From NCBI RefSeq assembly GCF_900635445.1, contig NZ_LR134117.1, positions 5,208,001 through 5,272,000 on the forward strand: a stretch of DNA of 64,000 bases. The letters are read 5' to 3'. Numbering within the stretch: position 1 is the first letter of the stretch; each line of letters starts with the position of its first letter. Origin of the DNA: Serratia odorifera. Its GTDB lineage: Bacteria > Pseudomonadota > Gammaproteobacteria > Enterobacterales > Enterobacteriaceae. Positions 9,630-18,325 of the stretch are shown here, one piece after another. A program made the position numbers and the translations under genes. The notes beneath the pieces are model-generated. The model was not told the DNA's origin. It saw nothing but the letters and a program-made list of their open reading frames with translations, and did not search any database.

Positions 9630-11291
9630 ATGTGTTCTATTTTTGTGTGCTCGACCTGAAGTCCGATCCGACAGAGCTGCGCAAGAAAGCGCTGGAGATG
9701 TCGCGCCTGATGCGCCATCGTGGGCCGGACTGGTCTGGCGTTTATGCCAGCGATAAAGCCATTCTGGCCCATGAGCGTTTGTCGATCGTCGACGTCAACA
9801 ATGGCGCTCAACCGCTGTACAACGCTGCGCACACCCACGTTCTGGCGGTCAACGGTGAGATTTACAACCACCAGGCGCTGCGTCAGAAACTGAGCGACCG
9901 CTACCAATTCCAGACCGGTTCCGACTGTGAAGTGATCCTGGCGCTGTATCAGGAGAAAGGCGCAGACTTCCTCGACGATCTGCAAGGCATGTTCGCCTTT
10001 GCGCTGTATGACGCAGAAAAGGACGCCTACCTGATTGGCCGCGACCATTTGGGCATTATCCGCTGTATATGGGCCACGACGAGCATGGCAACCTGTTCGT
10101 CGCCTCGGAAATGAAAGCGCTGGTGCCGGTGTGCCGTACCATTAAGAATTCCCGGCCGGCAGCTATCTGTCTAGCCAGGACGGCGAGATCCGCAGCTATT
10201 ATCAACGCGACTGGTTCGATTACACCAACGTGCAGGATAACGTTACCGACGCCAACGCCCTGCGCAACGCGCTGGAAGACGCGGTAAAAAGCCATCTGAT
10301 GTCCGACGTGCCTTATGGGGTACTGCTGTCTGGCGGGCTGGACTCCTCGGTGATCTCCGCCATTACCAAGAAATACGCCGCACGCCGCGTTGAAGACGAC
10401 GAGCGCAGCGAAGCCTGGTGGCCGCAGCTGCACTCCTTCGCCGTCGGTCTGCAAGGTTCGCCGGATCTGCGCGCCGCGCAGGAAGTGGCCAACCATCTGG
10501 GCACCGTGCACCATGAGATTCATTTCACCGTACAGGAAGGGCTGGACGCCATTCGCGATGTGATTTACCACATCGAAACCTATGACGTCACCACCATTCG
10601 CGCCTCAACGCCAATGTATCTGATGTCACGAAAAATCAAGGCGATGGGCATCAAGATGGTGCTGTCTGGTGAAGGTGCCGATGAAGTGTTCGGCGGCTAT
10701 CTGTACTTCCACAAAGCGCCAAACGCCAAAGAGTTCCACGAAGAAACCGTGCGCAAACTGCTGGCACTGCATATGTACGACTGCGCTCGCGCCAACAAGG
10801 CGATGTCGGCCTGGGGCGTTGAAGCCCGCGTACCGTTCCTGGATAAAAAACTTCCTCGACGTCGCAATGCGCATCAACCCGCAAGACAAAATGTGCGGCA
10901 ATGGCAAAATGGAGAAACATATCATTCGTGAATGTTTCGAATCCTATCTGCCGGCCAGCGTGGCCTGGCGCCAGAAAGAGCAGTTCTCCGACGGCGTGGG
11001 TTATAGCTGGATCGATACCTTGAAAGAAGTCGCTGCGCAGCAGGTTAGCGATCAACAGCTCGAAACCGCCCGTTTCCGCTTCCGTACAATACGCCAACGT
11101 CAAAAGAAGGCTACCTGTACCGCGAAATCTTCGAACAGCTGTTCCCGCTGCCAAGCGCGGCCGAATGCGTACCGGGCGGCCCTTCCGTCGCCTGCTCGTC
11201 AGCCAAGGCCGTCGAATGGGACGAGTCATTCAAGAAAATGGACGATCCCTCCGGCCGTGCCGTCGGCGTGCATCAATCCGCATATCAATAA
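9630..11291 (+). CDS. asnB: Asparagine synthetase B, glutamine-hydrolysing (five indels)
   Basis: AsnB makes asparagine from aspartate, ATP and glutamine. The N-terminal amidotransferase domain starts with the catalytic cysteine right after the initiator Met (MCSIF). The synthetase domain carries the pyrophosphatase loop LLSGGLDSS near residue 235. Five single-base indels disrupt the frame: a missing G near 9645, a missing C near 10062, a missing A near 10148, an extra A near 10850 and a missing C near 11087. They sum to minus three, so the start ATG at 9630 and the stop at 11291 are both natural, giving about 554 residues ending GVHQSAYQ. Five independent errors in one well-preserved gene argue for base-calling error. 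Confidence 0.93.
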
Positions 11292-11310
11292 GCGCCGTTT
11301 TTTGCTGATT

Positions 11311-11335
11311 GGCGAGCCTCCGGGCTCGCCTTTTT
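11311..11335 (+). terminator. Terminator of asnB
   Basis: GGCGAGCC pairs with GGCTCGCC around a short TCCG loop, followed by TTTTT, about 20 bases after the asnB stop. Confidence 0.9.
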
Positions 11336-11440
11336 GTTGATGTTTTCAACCATTAATTGCATGAATTGTCGATTTTATCGCCAACCTGTTCACAACCCAG
11401 ACAAACGGCACATCGCTGGGGTTTTTCGGCAAAAAACTTG

Positions 11441-11469
11441 TTGACGCAAAACGGCCATATACGCATAAT
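11441..11469 (+). promoter_or_regulatory. Sigma-70 promoter of the tRNA operon
   Basis: TTGACG and CATAAT are separated by exactly 17 bases. A GC-rich discriminator (GCGCCCCGC) follows, which is typical of stable-RNA promoters under stringent control. The first tRNA starts 40 bases after the -10 box. Confidence 0.85.
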
Positions 11470-11508
11470 GCGCCCCGCAACGCAGATGAAGGCAGCGCGC
11501 AAAAAGAT

Positions 11509-11585
11509 GGCTACGTAGCTCAGTTGGTTAGAGCACATCACTCATAATGATGGGGTCACAGGTTCGAATCCCGTCGTAGCCACCA
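11509..11585 (+). tRNA. metT: tRNA-Met (CAT), elongator
   Basis: A 77-base cloverleaf with encoded CCA. The GGCTACG / CGTAGCC acceptor stem pairs fully, the anticodon is CAT, and the T-loop reads GGTTCGAATCC. It is first in a six-gene operon matching E. coli metT-leuW-glnUW-metU-glnVX. The acceptor stem begins G-G, with a fully paired first position, so this is the elongator and not the initiator species. Confidence 0.95.
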
Positions 11586-11594
11586 TCTTTTTTT

Positions 11595-11680
11595 GCGGGA
11601 GTGGCGAAATTGGTAGACGCCACCAGATTTAGGTTCTGGCGCCGCAAGGTGTGCGAGTTCAAGTCTCGCCTCCCGCACCA
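11595..11680 (+). tRNA. leuW: tRNA-Leu (TAG) with one extra base
   Basis: A class II tRNA with a long variable arm, anticodon TAG and encoded CCA. It is 86 bases long where the E. coli counterpart has 85. The extra base is a C in GACGCCACC (expected GACGCACC), between the D-stem and the anticodon stem at about 11630. Everything else pairs, so this is most likely another homopolymer insertion in the read data rather than a real variant. Confidence 0.93.
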
Positions 11681-11708
11681 CTCTCTTCATCTGAGTTAAC
11701 TCTGCTGA

Positions 11709-11783
11709 TGGGGTATCGCCAAGCGGTAAGGCACCGGTTTTTGATACCGGCATTCCCTGGTTCGAATCCAGGTACCCCAGCCA
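11709..11783 (+). tRNA. glnU: tRNA-Gln (TTG), copy 1
   Basis: A 75-base cloverleaf with anticodon TTG, the TGGGGTA / TACCCCA acceptor pairing and encoded CCA. It is identical over its length to the next copy. Confidence 0.96.
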
Positions 11784-11827
11784 TTTTCCTTCGGGAAGGG
11801 GTCAAGGCAGAAGATTTGTTAAGTTGT

Positions 11828-11902
11828 TGGGGTATCGCCAAGCGGTAAGGCACCGGTTTTTGATACCGGCATTCCCTGGTTCGAATCCAGGTACCCCAGC
11901 CA
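11828..11902 (+). tRNA. glnW: tRNA-Gln (TTG), copy 2
   Basis: A second 75-base tRNA-Gln with anticodon TTG, matching the first copy base for base; the spacer between them differs, so the duplication is old or kept by gene conversion. Confidence 0.96.
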
Positions 11903-11941
11903 TACAAACAACTTGCAAATCAACGCAGTAAAAATTAGCAT

Positions 11942-12018
11942 GGCTACGTAGCTCAGCTGGTTAGAGCACATCACTCATAATGATGGGGTCACAGGTTCAA
12001 ATCCCGTCGTAGCCACCA
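11942..12018 (+). tRNA. metU: tRNA-Met (CAT), second elongator copy
   Basis: A 77-base elongator tRNA-Met. It differs from the first copy by only a few bases, including GGTTCAAATCC in the T-loop and AGCTGG in the D-loop. Confidence 0.95.
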
Positions 12019-12037
12019 TTTTTTACTGACATACTAT

Positions 12038-12112
12038 TGGGGTGTCGCCAAGCGGTAAGGCTCTGGTTTCTGATACCAGCATACCCAGGTTCGAATCCTG
12101 GCACCCCAGCCA
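12038..12112 (+). tRNA. glnV: tRNA-Gln (CTG)
   Basis: A 75-base tRNA-Gln with anticodon CTG and encoded CCA. E. coli has two of these here (glnV, glnX); only one copy is present in this window. Confidence 0.95.
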
Positions 12113-12122
12113 TCTTCAGAAC

Positions 12123-12144
12123 AGCCCACTTCGGTGGGCTTTTC
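12123..12144 (+). terminator. Terminator of the tRNA operon
   Basis: AGCCCAC, the stable TTCG tetraloop and GTGGGCT are followed by TTTCGCTTTT, 11 bases after the last tRNA. Confidence 0.9.
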
Positions 12145-12207
12145 GCTTTTCTGCGCCTGCAAAAATAACGGGCCGGTTTGTAACCGACCCGTATCTGCAC
12201 GTCTGCG

Positions 12208-13392
12208 CTACAGTCCCAGAGCGTATTTCAACGCCTTCTGTTTCAATACGCCGGCGCGTTCGGCCGCCATCAGCGCCAGATTGCGCGCCAACGCTGAGCG
12301 GAGGCCAGATTATTGCTGAACGCGGTATAGAACAGATCCATGCCGCTTTGCATCAGCAGGTTATCGGTACGCCGCTGGCGCTGATAGCGTAACAGTACAG
12401 CCTCGCTGGCCCAGTCGTCACCCTGTTCACGCGCCGCGCTCAACACCGCCAGCAACGCATCCACGTCACGGTAGCCGAGGTTGACGCCCTGCCCCGCCAG
12501 CGGGTTGATGGTATGCGCCGCATCACCGATCAGCGCCAGTCCCGGCAGCACATAACGCTGCGCATGTCGACGCACCAGCGGAAAGGCGCCGGCAGCATGC
12601 GCGCTGACCGCGCCAAGTCGCGCCGGGAAGGGCATCGACAATCTCACGCTGCAACTGAGCCATCGGCATCGCCTGTAACTGGCGGATCCGCTGTGGGCTG
12701 TCGTACCACACCAACGAAGCCCAGTCCTCATACAACGGTAAAAAGGCCCGCGGTCCGGACGGGAAGAACTGCTGCCAGGTAACGTCCTGCTGAGCGGCAC
12801 CGGTCTGTATGGTAATCAGCATACAGGACTGGCGATATTGCCAACCGCTGGTGCCGATCGCCGCCCGTTGGCGCACCTGCGAATGTGCACCGTCGGCACC
12901 GATCACCAGCCGCGTCGCCAGCACTTCGCCGCTGTCCAGCGTCACCAGCCAGCCTTCGGCGTCGCGTTGCAGATGCTGCAGTCTGGCCGGACAATGCAGC
13001 GTCAGGTTGTTACAGTGCGACAGCTGTTGCCATAGCGCCAGCTGCAGAATACGGTTTTCCACCATAAAACCCAGCTCAGGCAGGCCAAGCGCCGCAGCGT
13101 CAAACGCCACCCGCGCAGACTGCCACTCCCAGGTTTCCAACCGGCGATACGGCGCCGAACGCATCTGCTCAACCGCCGGCCAGGCGCCAAGCTGTTTCAA
13201 TAAGCCGACCGAGGTGCAACCGATCGCGGAAATACGCAAATCCGGCGGGCTGTGCGGCTCGAACGCCTGCGGCGGCTGGTGCTCCAGCAACGCCACGTCA
13301 AAACCCGCCTGTGCCAGTCCCAACGCCGCTGCTGCGCCGACCATTCCGCCGCCCACGACAACGACGTCAACCCGTGTTTGAGATGTCTTCAT
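12208..13392 (-). CDS. ubiF: Ubiquinone biosynthesis monooxygenase UbiF (two frameshifts)
   Basis: This FAD monooxygenase hydroxylates 2-octaprenyl-3-methyl-6-methoxy-1,4-benzoquinol in ubiquinone synthesis. The N-terminal FAD fold shows VVVVGGGMVGAAAALGLAQAG (about 9-29, dinucleotide-binding GxGxxG) and the C-terminal FAD motif is GDAAHTINPLAGQGVNLG. Two single-base insertions break the frame. One is near 12625, before the expected ARLGAVSAHAAGAFPLVRR; the other is near 12300, before the expected C-terminus ending ALKYALGL. With both corrected the protein ends at a TAG at 12208 and is about 394 residues, the family length. It is convergent with the tRNA operon and divergent from miaB, as in other enterobacteria. 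Confidence 0.92.
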
Positions 13393-13592
13393 GTTTGACT
13401 ATGCTTGTTGGTTGATTGCCGCCGTTCAACCGCTAACGGCGTTTTGTGTCAGTGTACCGGATTTTTTCTCCGGCTTCAGGTCACAGGGCGTTTTCCTGAT
13501 GCTGGTCACAACCGCATCAAGTGTTTACAATAAGCGCCCTGCAATGGCGCTAATGCACCTTTTTTCGCTCCGCACTGATTAATGGCTATTCA

Positions 13593-15029
13593 ATGACCAA
13601 GAAACTACATATCAAAACCTGGGGTTGCCAGATGAACGAATACGATTCATCGAAAATGGCCGACTTACTGGGAAGCACGCACGGTTACCAATGGACCGAC
13701 AACGCCGAAGAGGCGGATGTGTTGCTGCTGAATACCTGCTCGATCCGTGAAAAAGCGCAGGAAAAAGTTTTCGCTATGTTGGGCCGCTGGAAGCTGCTGA
13801 AGGAAAAAAACCCGAACCTGATTATCGGCGTCGGCGGCTGCGTCGCCTCGCAGGAAGGTGAGCACATTCGCCAGCGCGCACCGTGCGTCGACGTTATTTT
13901 CGGGCCGCAAACCCTGCACCGCCTGCCGGAAATGATCAACCACGTGCAGGGCACTCACAGCCCGATCGTCGACATCAGCTTCCCGGAAATCGAAAAATTC
14001 GATCGTCTGCCGGAACCTCGCGCCGAAGGGCCGACCGCCTATGTGTCGATCATGGAAGGCTGCAACAAATATTGTACCTTCTGCGTAGTGCCGTACACCC
14101 GTGGCGAAGAAGTCAGCCGGCCGAGCGACGACGTGCTGTTCGAAATAGCCCAGTTGGCCGCACAGGGCGTGCGTGAAGTCAACCTGCTCGGCCAGAACGT
14201 CAATGCCTATCGCGGCGCCACCTACGATGGCGGCGTCTGTTCGTTTGCCGAACTGCTGCGCCTGGTGGCGGCGATTGACGGTATCGACCGTATTCGCTTC
14301 ACCACCAGCCACCCGATTGAATTCACCGATGACATCATCGCCGTGTATGAAGATACGCCGGAGCTGGTCAGTTTCCTGCATTTGCCGGTTCAGAGCGGTT
14401 CCGACCGCATTCTGACCATGATGAAACGCGCCCACACCGCGCTGGAATACAAGGCCATCATTCGCAAACTGCGCAAGGCACGGCCGAATATCCAGATAAG
14501 CTCCGATTTTATCATTGGTTTCCCGGGAGAGTCCCAGGCTGACTTCGAGCAGACCATGAATCTGATTGCCGAGGTCAATTTCGATACCAGCTTCAGCTTC
14601 ATCTACTCTTCACGCCCCGGCACGCCGGCGGCAGACATGGTCGATGACGTCAGCGAAGACGAGAAAAAGCAGCGGCTGTACATTTTGCAGGAGCGCATCC
14701 TGCAGCAGGCAATGCGCTTCAGCCGCCAGATGCTCGGCACGGTGCAACGCATTCTGGTCGAAGGCACCTCGCGCAAAAGCGTGATGGAACTGGCCGGACG
14801 CACCGAGTGCAACCGGATGGTAAACTTCGAAGGCACGCCGGACATGATCGGCCAGTTTGTCGATGTGGAAATTACCGAGGTGCTGACCAATTCGCTGCGT
14901 GGCCTGGTGATACGTACCGAACAGCAGATGGATCTGCGCGTACATGAATCCCCACAGTCGGTGATTGCCCGTACCCGCAAGGAAGATGCCCTGGGTGTCG
15001 GCAGCTACCAGCCTTCCCTCCATCGCTGA
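13593..15029 (+). CDS. miaB: tRNA-2-methylthio-N6-dimethylallyladenosine synthase
   Basis: MiaB is a radical-SAM enzyme that adds the methylthio group to i6A37 of tRNAs reading UNN codons. The N-terminal domain carries the auxiliary iron-sulphur cysteines (GCQMNEYDS, NTCSIREKA, GGCVASQEG) in the first 85 residues. The radical-SAM CxxxCxxC is in EGCNKYCTFCVVPYTRG near residue 157, and a TRAM domain follows at the C-terminus. At 478 residues it matches the family length and is intact. A terminator follows, so it appears monocistronic. Confidence 0.97.
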   Translation: MTKKLHIKTWGCQMNEYDSSKMADLLGSTHGYQWTDNAEEADVLLLNTCSIREKAQEKVFAMLGRWKLLKEKNPNLIIGVGGCVASQEGEHIRQRAPCVDVIFGPQTLHRLPEMINHVQGTHSPIVDISFPEIEKFDRLPEPRAEGPTAYVSIMEGCNKYCTFCVVPYTRGEEVSRPSDDVLFEIAQLAAQGVREVNLLGQNVNAYRGATYDGGVCSFAELLRLVAAIDGIDRIRFTTSHPIEFTDDIIAVYEDTPELVSFLHLPVQSGSDRILTMMKRAHTALEYKAIIRKLRKARPNIQISSDFIIGFPGESQADFEQTMNLIAEVNFDTSFSFIYSSRPGTPAADMVDDVSEDEKKQRLYILQERILQQAMRFSRQMLGTVQRILVEGTSRKSVMELAGRTECNRMVNFEGTPDMIGQFVDVEITEVLTNSLRGLVIRTEQQMDLRVHESPQSVIARTRKEDALGVGSYQPSLHR

Positions 15030-15089
15030 ACCCCCGAGGTAACGCCAGGCATTCTGGCGCCCTTCGGGGATGACTCCCCTTTATTTCGC

Positions 15090-15121
15090 CGCCGGGCGTC
15101 CGCGTCCGGCGATGTTTTTTA
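15090..15121 (+). terminator. Terminator of miaB
   Basis: CGCCGG pairs with CCGGCG around a ten-base loop and is followed by ATGTTTTTT. A second, imperfect CCCCGA/TCGGGG hairpin lies just upstream at 15033-15068. Confidence 0.7.
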
Positions 15122-15146
15122 TTTTTTATCAAGAGGCTACAGCATC

Positions 15147-15482
15147 ATGCAACTCCCACACTGCCCGAAGTGCAACTCCGAATACACCTACCAGGACGGC
15201 GACATGTACGTTTGCCCGGAGTGCGCCAACGAATGGAACGACAGCAGCGCCGCGCAGGACGATGAAACACTGACGGTAAAAGACGCCAACGGCAACCTGC
15301 TGGCAGACGGCGACTCGGTCACCGTGGTCAAGGATCTCAAGGTCAAGGGCAGCTCATCGATGCTGAAGATCGGCACCAAGGTGAAGAACATTCGTCTGGT
15401 GGAAGGCGACCACAATATCGACTGCAAAATCGACGGTTTCGGCCCGATGAAGCTGAAATCGGAATTTGTGAAGAAAAACTGA
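15147..15482 (+). CDS. yjdM: Zinc-ribbon protein YjdM (PhnA family)
   Basis: A 111-residue cytoplasmic protein of the PhnA/YjdM family. Two CxxC pairs (CPKCNSEY and CPECANEW) form a zinc ribbon in the first 30 residues, followed by the conserved C-terminal beta domain starting DANGNLLADGDSV. The family was historically linked to phosphonate use by gene position, but its molecular function is unproven. Here it lies alone between two terminators and away from any phn gene, which argues against a phosphonate role. An AAGAGGCTAC ribosome-binding region precedes the ATG. Confidence 0.93.
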   Translation: MQLPHCPKCNSEYTYQDGDMYVCPECANEWNDSSAAQDDETLTVKDANGNLLADGDSVTVVKDLKVKGSSSMLKIGTKVKNIRLVEGDHNIDCKIDGFGPMKLKSEFVKKN

Positions 15483-15492
15483 GCCGCTGGCG

Positions 15493-15531
15493 GTTGGGCC
15501 GATAGTCAGGTGGGCCCAACGTGCATTTTTT
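15493..15531 (+). terminator. Terminator of yjdM
   Basis: GTTGGGCC pairs with GGCCCAAC around a loop of about 12 bases, followed by GTGCATTTTTT. Confidence 0.8.
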
Positions 15532-15828
15532 AGCCATCAGGCCTTGAATTCCACCGCTGGCGCACAGATAGATCAGGGGTAAACTTGCGCGTCGGCCGCG
15601 CACCATGAATAATTCACTTTATAGCCGTCATGCGGCGAGTCGCTGGTGCGTTAGCCGCTCGCGCTCCCCCAGCCCGATGGTCCAGGCTGTCGGGGCGCAG
15701 CGCCGGTCACCGCGCTGCAACGCAAACCTGCTGCGTTGTATTGGCGCGCGGGATTGCCCCGCAAGCGCCCGTCGGTGACCTATACCGTGAACCATCAACC
15801 AGGCCCTGTGCGAGCCTTGAGGAATCGT
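15532..15828. other. Gene-free region upstream of ybeZ
   Basis: About 300 bases without a supported gene. The ybeZ frame stays open upstream to 15736, but the family start lies at 15829. The region is GC-rich with no clean sigma-70 or sigma-32 promoter that I can defend by eye. Confidence 0.5.
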
Positions 15829-16884
15829 TTGAACGTCGCAACACAAGAAATTCTGTTAGAGCCCGCAGACAACAAGCGCTTGCTGAGCCTGTGCGGCCCG
15901 TTTGATGACAACATCAAACAGCTGGAGCGCCGGTTGGGCATCGAAATCAACCGCCGTGACAACCGTTTCAAGCTGGTCGGCAAGAACCCCTGCGTGGTGG
16001 CTGCCGCCGATATCCTGCGCCATCTGTATGTCGATACCGCGCCAATCCGCGGCATAGTCCCGGATATCGATCCGGAACAGATTCATCTGGCGATCAAAGA
16101 GAGCCGGGTGCTGGAGCAGGTGGCCGACAGCGTGCCGGATTACGGTAAAGCGGTAAACATCAAGACCAAGCGTGGCATGGTGAAACCGCGCACGCCTAAT
16201 CAGGCGCAATATATCGCCAATATTCTCGATCACGACATTACCTTTGGCATCGGCCCGGCCGGTACCGGCAAGACCTATCTGGCGGTTGCCGCCGCGGTCG
16301 ACGCGCTGGAGCGCCAGGAAATCCGCCGTATCCTGCTGACCCGCCCTGCGGTGGAAGCCGGCGAAAAACTGGGCTTTCTACCGGGCGATCTCAGCCAGAA
16401 GGTCGACCCATATCTGCGTCCGCTGTACGACGCACTGTTTGAAATGCTCGGTTTTGAACGGGTAGAAAAGCTGATCGAACGCAACGTGATCGAAGTCGCA
16501 CCGCTGGCCTATATGCGCGGCCGCACGCTGAACGACGCCTTTATCATTCTTGATGAAAGCCAGAACACCACCATCGAACAGATGAAGATGTTCCTGACGC
16601 GCATCGGTTTTAACTCCAAGGCGGTGATCACCGGCGACGTGACGCAGATTGACCTGCCGCGCAACCAGAAGTCCGGCCTGCGTCATGCGGTAGAAGTGCT
16701 GTCGGAAGTGGAAGAAATCAGTTTCAACTTCTTCCATAGCGAAGACGTGGTGCGCCACCCGGTGGTCGCACGCGTGGTTATTGCCTATGAAGCCTGGGAA
16801 GCGGCTGAACAAAAACGCAAGGATGCCGTCGCCGAACAGCGCAAACGCGAGGCGCAGATCGCCTCTGAGCAGGAGACACCATGA
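15829..16884 (+). CDS. ybeZ: PhoH-family ATPase YbeZ
   Basis: YbeZ is a PhoH-like P-loop ATPase that interacts with YbeY and is linked to RNA metabolism. The Walker A motif is GPAGTGKTYLAVAAAVDAL near residue 145, and Walker B is in DAFIILDESQNTT near residue 240. I choose the TTG at 15829 as the start: it has GAGGA five bases upstream and gives NVATQEILLEPADN, the usual N-terminus, for 351 residues. The frame is open further upstream, but that stretch has no family similarity. It overlaps ybeY by four bases (ATGA), so the two are translationally coupled. Confidence 0.94.
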   Translation: MNVATQEILLEPADNKRLLSLCGPFDDNIKQLERRLGIEINRRDNRFKLVGKNPCVVAAADILRHLYVDTAPIRGIVPDIDPEQIHLAIKESRVLEQVADSVPDYGKAVNIKTKRGMVKPRTPNQAQYIANILDHDITFGIGPAGTGKTYLAVAAAVDALERQEIRRILLTRPAVEAGEKLGFLPGDLSQKVDPYLRPLYDALFEMLGFERVEKLIERNVIEVAPLAYMRGRTLNDAFIILDESQNTTIEQMKMFLTRIGFNSKAVITGDVTQIDLPRNQKSGLRHAVEVLSEVEEISFNFFHSEDVVRHPVVARVVIAYEAWEAAEQKRKDAVAEQRKREAQIASEQETP

Positions 16885-17354
16885 GCCAGGTGATTCTGGA
16901 TTTGCAAATTGCCTGTGAACACGCCAACGGCCTGCCTGACGAAGCCGCCTTCCAGCGTTGGCTGGAGGGTGTGCTGCCACAGTTTCAGGCCGAGGCCGAA
17001 GTCACGATTCGCCTGGTGGACGAAGCGGAAAGCCATCAGCTGAACCTGACCTATCGCGGCAAGGACAAACCGACCAACGTGCTGTCGTTCCCGTTCGAAG
17101 CCCCGCCGGGCATCGAACTGCCGTTGTTGGGCGATTTGATCATTTGTCGACAGGTGGTTGAACAGGAAGCGGTTGAGCAAGGCAAGGCGCTGGAAGCCCA
17201 CTGGGCGCATATGGTTGTTCACGGCAGCTTACATCTGCTAGGGTATGACCACATCGAAGACGATGAAGCCGAAGAAATGGAGTCTTTGGAAACCGAAATT
17301 ATGCAGGGCCTTGGCTACCAGGACCCGTACCTTGCGGAAAAAGACCCCGCCTAA
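16881..17354 (+). CDS. ybeY: Endoribonuclease YbeY (16S rRNA 3' maturation)
   Basis: YbeY is a single-strand endoribonuclease needed for 16S rRNA 3'-end maturation and ribosome quality control. The 157-residue protein carries the zinc-binding motif HMVVHGSLHLLGYDH (HxxxHxxxxxH) near residue 114 and the conserved arginine in the LTYRGKDKPTNVLSF stretch. It overlaps the end of ybeZ by ATGA and is followed after 85 bases by corC. Confidence 0.96.
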   Translation: MSQVILDLQIACEHANGLPDEAAFQRWLEGVLPQFQAEAEVTIRLVDEAESHQLNLTYRGKDKPTNVLSFPFEAPPGIELPLLGDLIICRQVVEQEAVEQGKALEAHWAHMVVHGSLHLLGYDHIEDDEAEEMESLETEIMQGLGYQDPYLAEKDPA

Positions 17355-17439
17355 ACGCGTTAGCTGAGTCCCCCGCAGCCCGGCAACGGGCTGTCGCTAA
17401 CTTCTTTACTCTGACATGAGTGATATTAACTAAAACGCC

Positions 17440-18318
17440 ATGAGCGACGACCATTCATCAAGCAATGACAGCCCCAGTCCCAAAAAGGGGTTCTTTACTC
17501 TTATCCTTAACCAGCTGTTCCACGGCGAACCAAAAACCGTGGCGATCTGGTAGAGCTGATCCGTGATTCCGAGCAAAACGATCTGATCGATCCCGATACC
17601 CGAGACATGCTGGAAGGCGTGATGGATATCGCCGAGCAGCGCGTGCGCGATATCATGATCCCGCGTTCGCAGATGGTGACGCTTAAGCGTAACCAGACGC
17701 TGGAAGAGTGCCTGGACGTGATCATCGAATCCGCCCACTCACGTTTCCCGGTGATCAGCGAAGATAAAGATCATATCGAAGGCATTTTGATGGCCAAGGA
17801 CCTGCTGCCGTTTATGCGCACCGAGTCCGAGCCGTTCAGCATCGACAAGGTGCTGGCGTACCGCGGTGGTGGTCCCGGAGAGCAAACGGGTTGACCGCAT
17901 GCTGAAGGAGTTCCGCTCCCAGCGTTATCATATGGCTATCGTCATTGACGAGTTCGGCGGCGTGTCGGGCCTGGTTACCATCGAAGACATTCTGGAACTG
18001 ATTGTCGGTGAAATCGAAGACGAATATGACGATGAGGAAGATCGTGATATCCGCCAGCTCAGCCGCCACATGTACACCGTGCGCGCCCTGACGCCGATCG
18101 AAGACTTCAACGATGCCTTCGATACCCACTTCAGCGATGACGAGGTCGACACCATTGGCGGCCTGATCATGCAAGCCTTCGGCCATCTGCCGGCACGCGG
18201 GGAAACCATTGAAATCGAAGGTTACCTGTTTAAAGTTGCCATGGCCGACAGTCGACGTATCATCCAGGTTCATGTAAAAATTCCGGACGACGCTCCGCAA
18301 CCGAAACTGGAAGACTAA
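17440..18318 (+). CDS. corC: CorC (YbeX) CBS-domain protein (two compensating frameshifts)
   Basis: CorC is a cytoplasmic CBS-pair protein linked to Mg/Co efflux and ribosome homeostasis. The start ATG at 17440 gives MSDDHSSSNDSPSPKKGFF. The CBS pair spans about residues 70-195 (VRDIMIPRSQMVTLKRNQ, HIEGILMAKDLL, HMAIVIDEFGGVSGLVTIEDILELIVGEI), followed by the CorC_HlyC domain. One A is missing near 17533 (CCAAAAACCG) and one G is extra near 17856 (GTGCTGGCG), which restores the frame; the corrected protein is 292 residues. It is eight bases upstream of lnt. Confidence 0.93.
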
Positions 18319-18325
18319 ACTTCAC

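Noticed and set aside
4453..11291. Operon-wide pseudogenisation of nag genes and asnB
   Set aside because: Every break is a single-base indel that restores full-length, highly conserved protein when corrected; sequencing error is the simpler explanation.
15147..15482. Phosphonate-utilisation role for the PhnA-family gene
   Set aside because: The family name is historical. No phn genes are nearby and the gene stands alone between terminators.
15532..15828. Sigma-32 promoter for ybeZ
   Set aside because: CTTGAA occurs near 15543, but no CCCCAT-like -10 lies at proper spacing.
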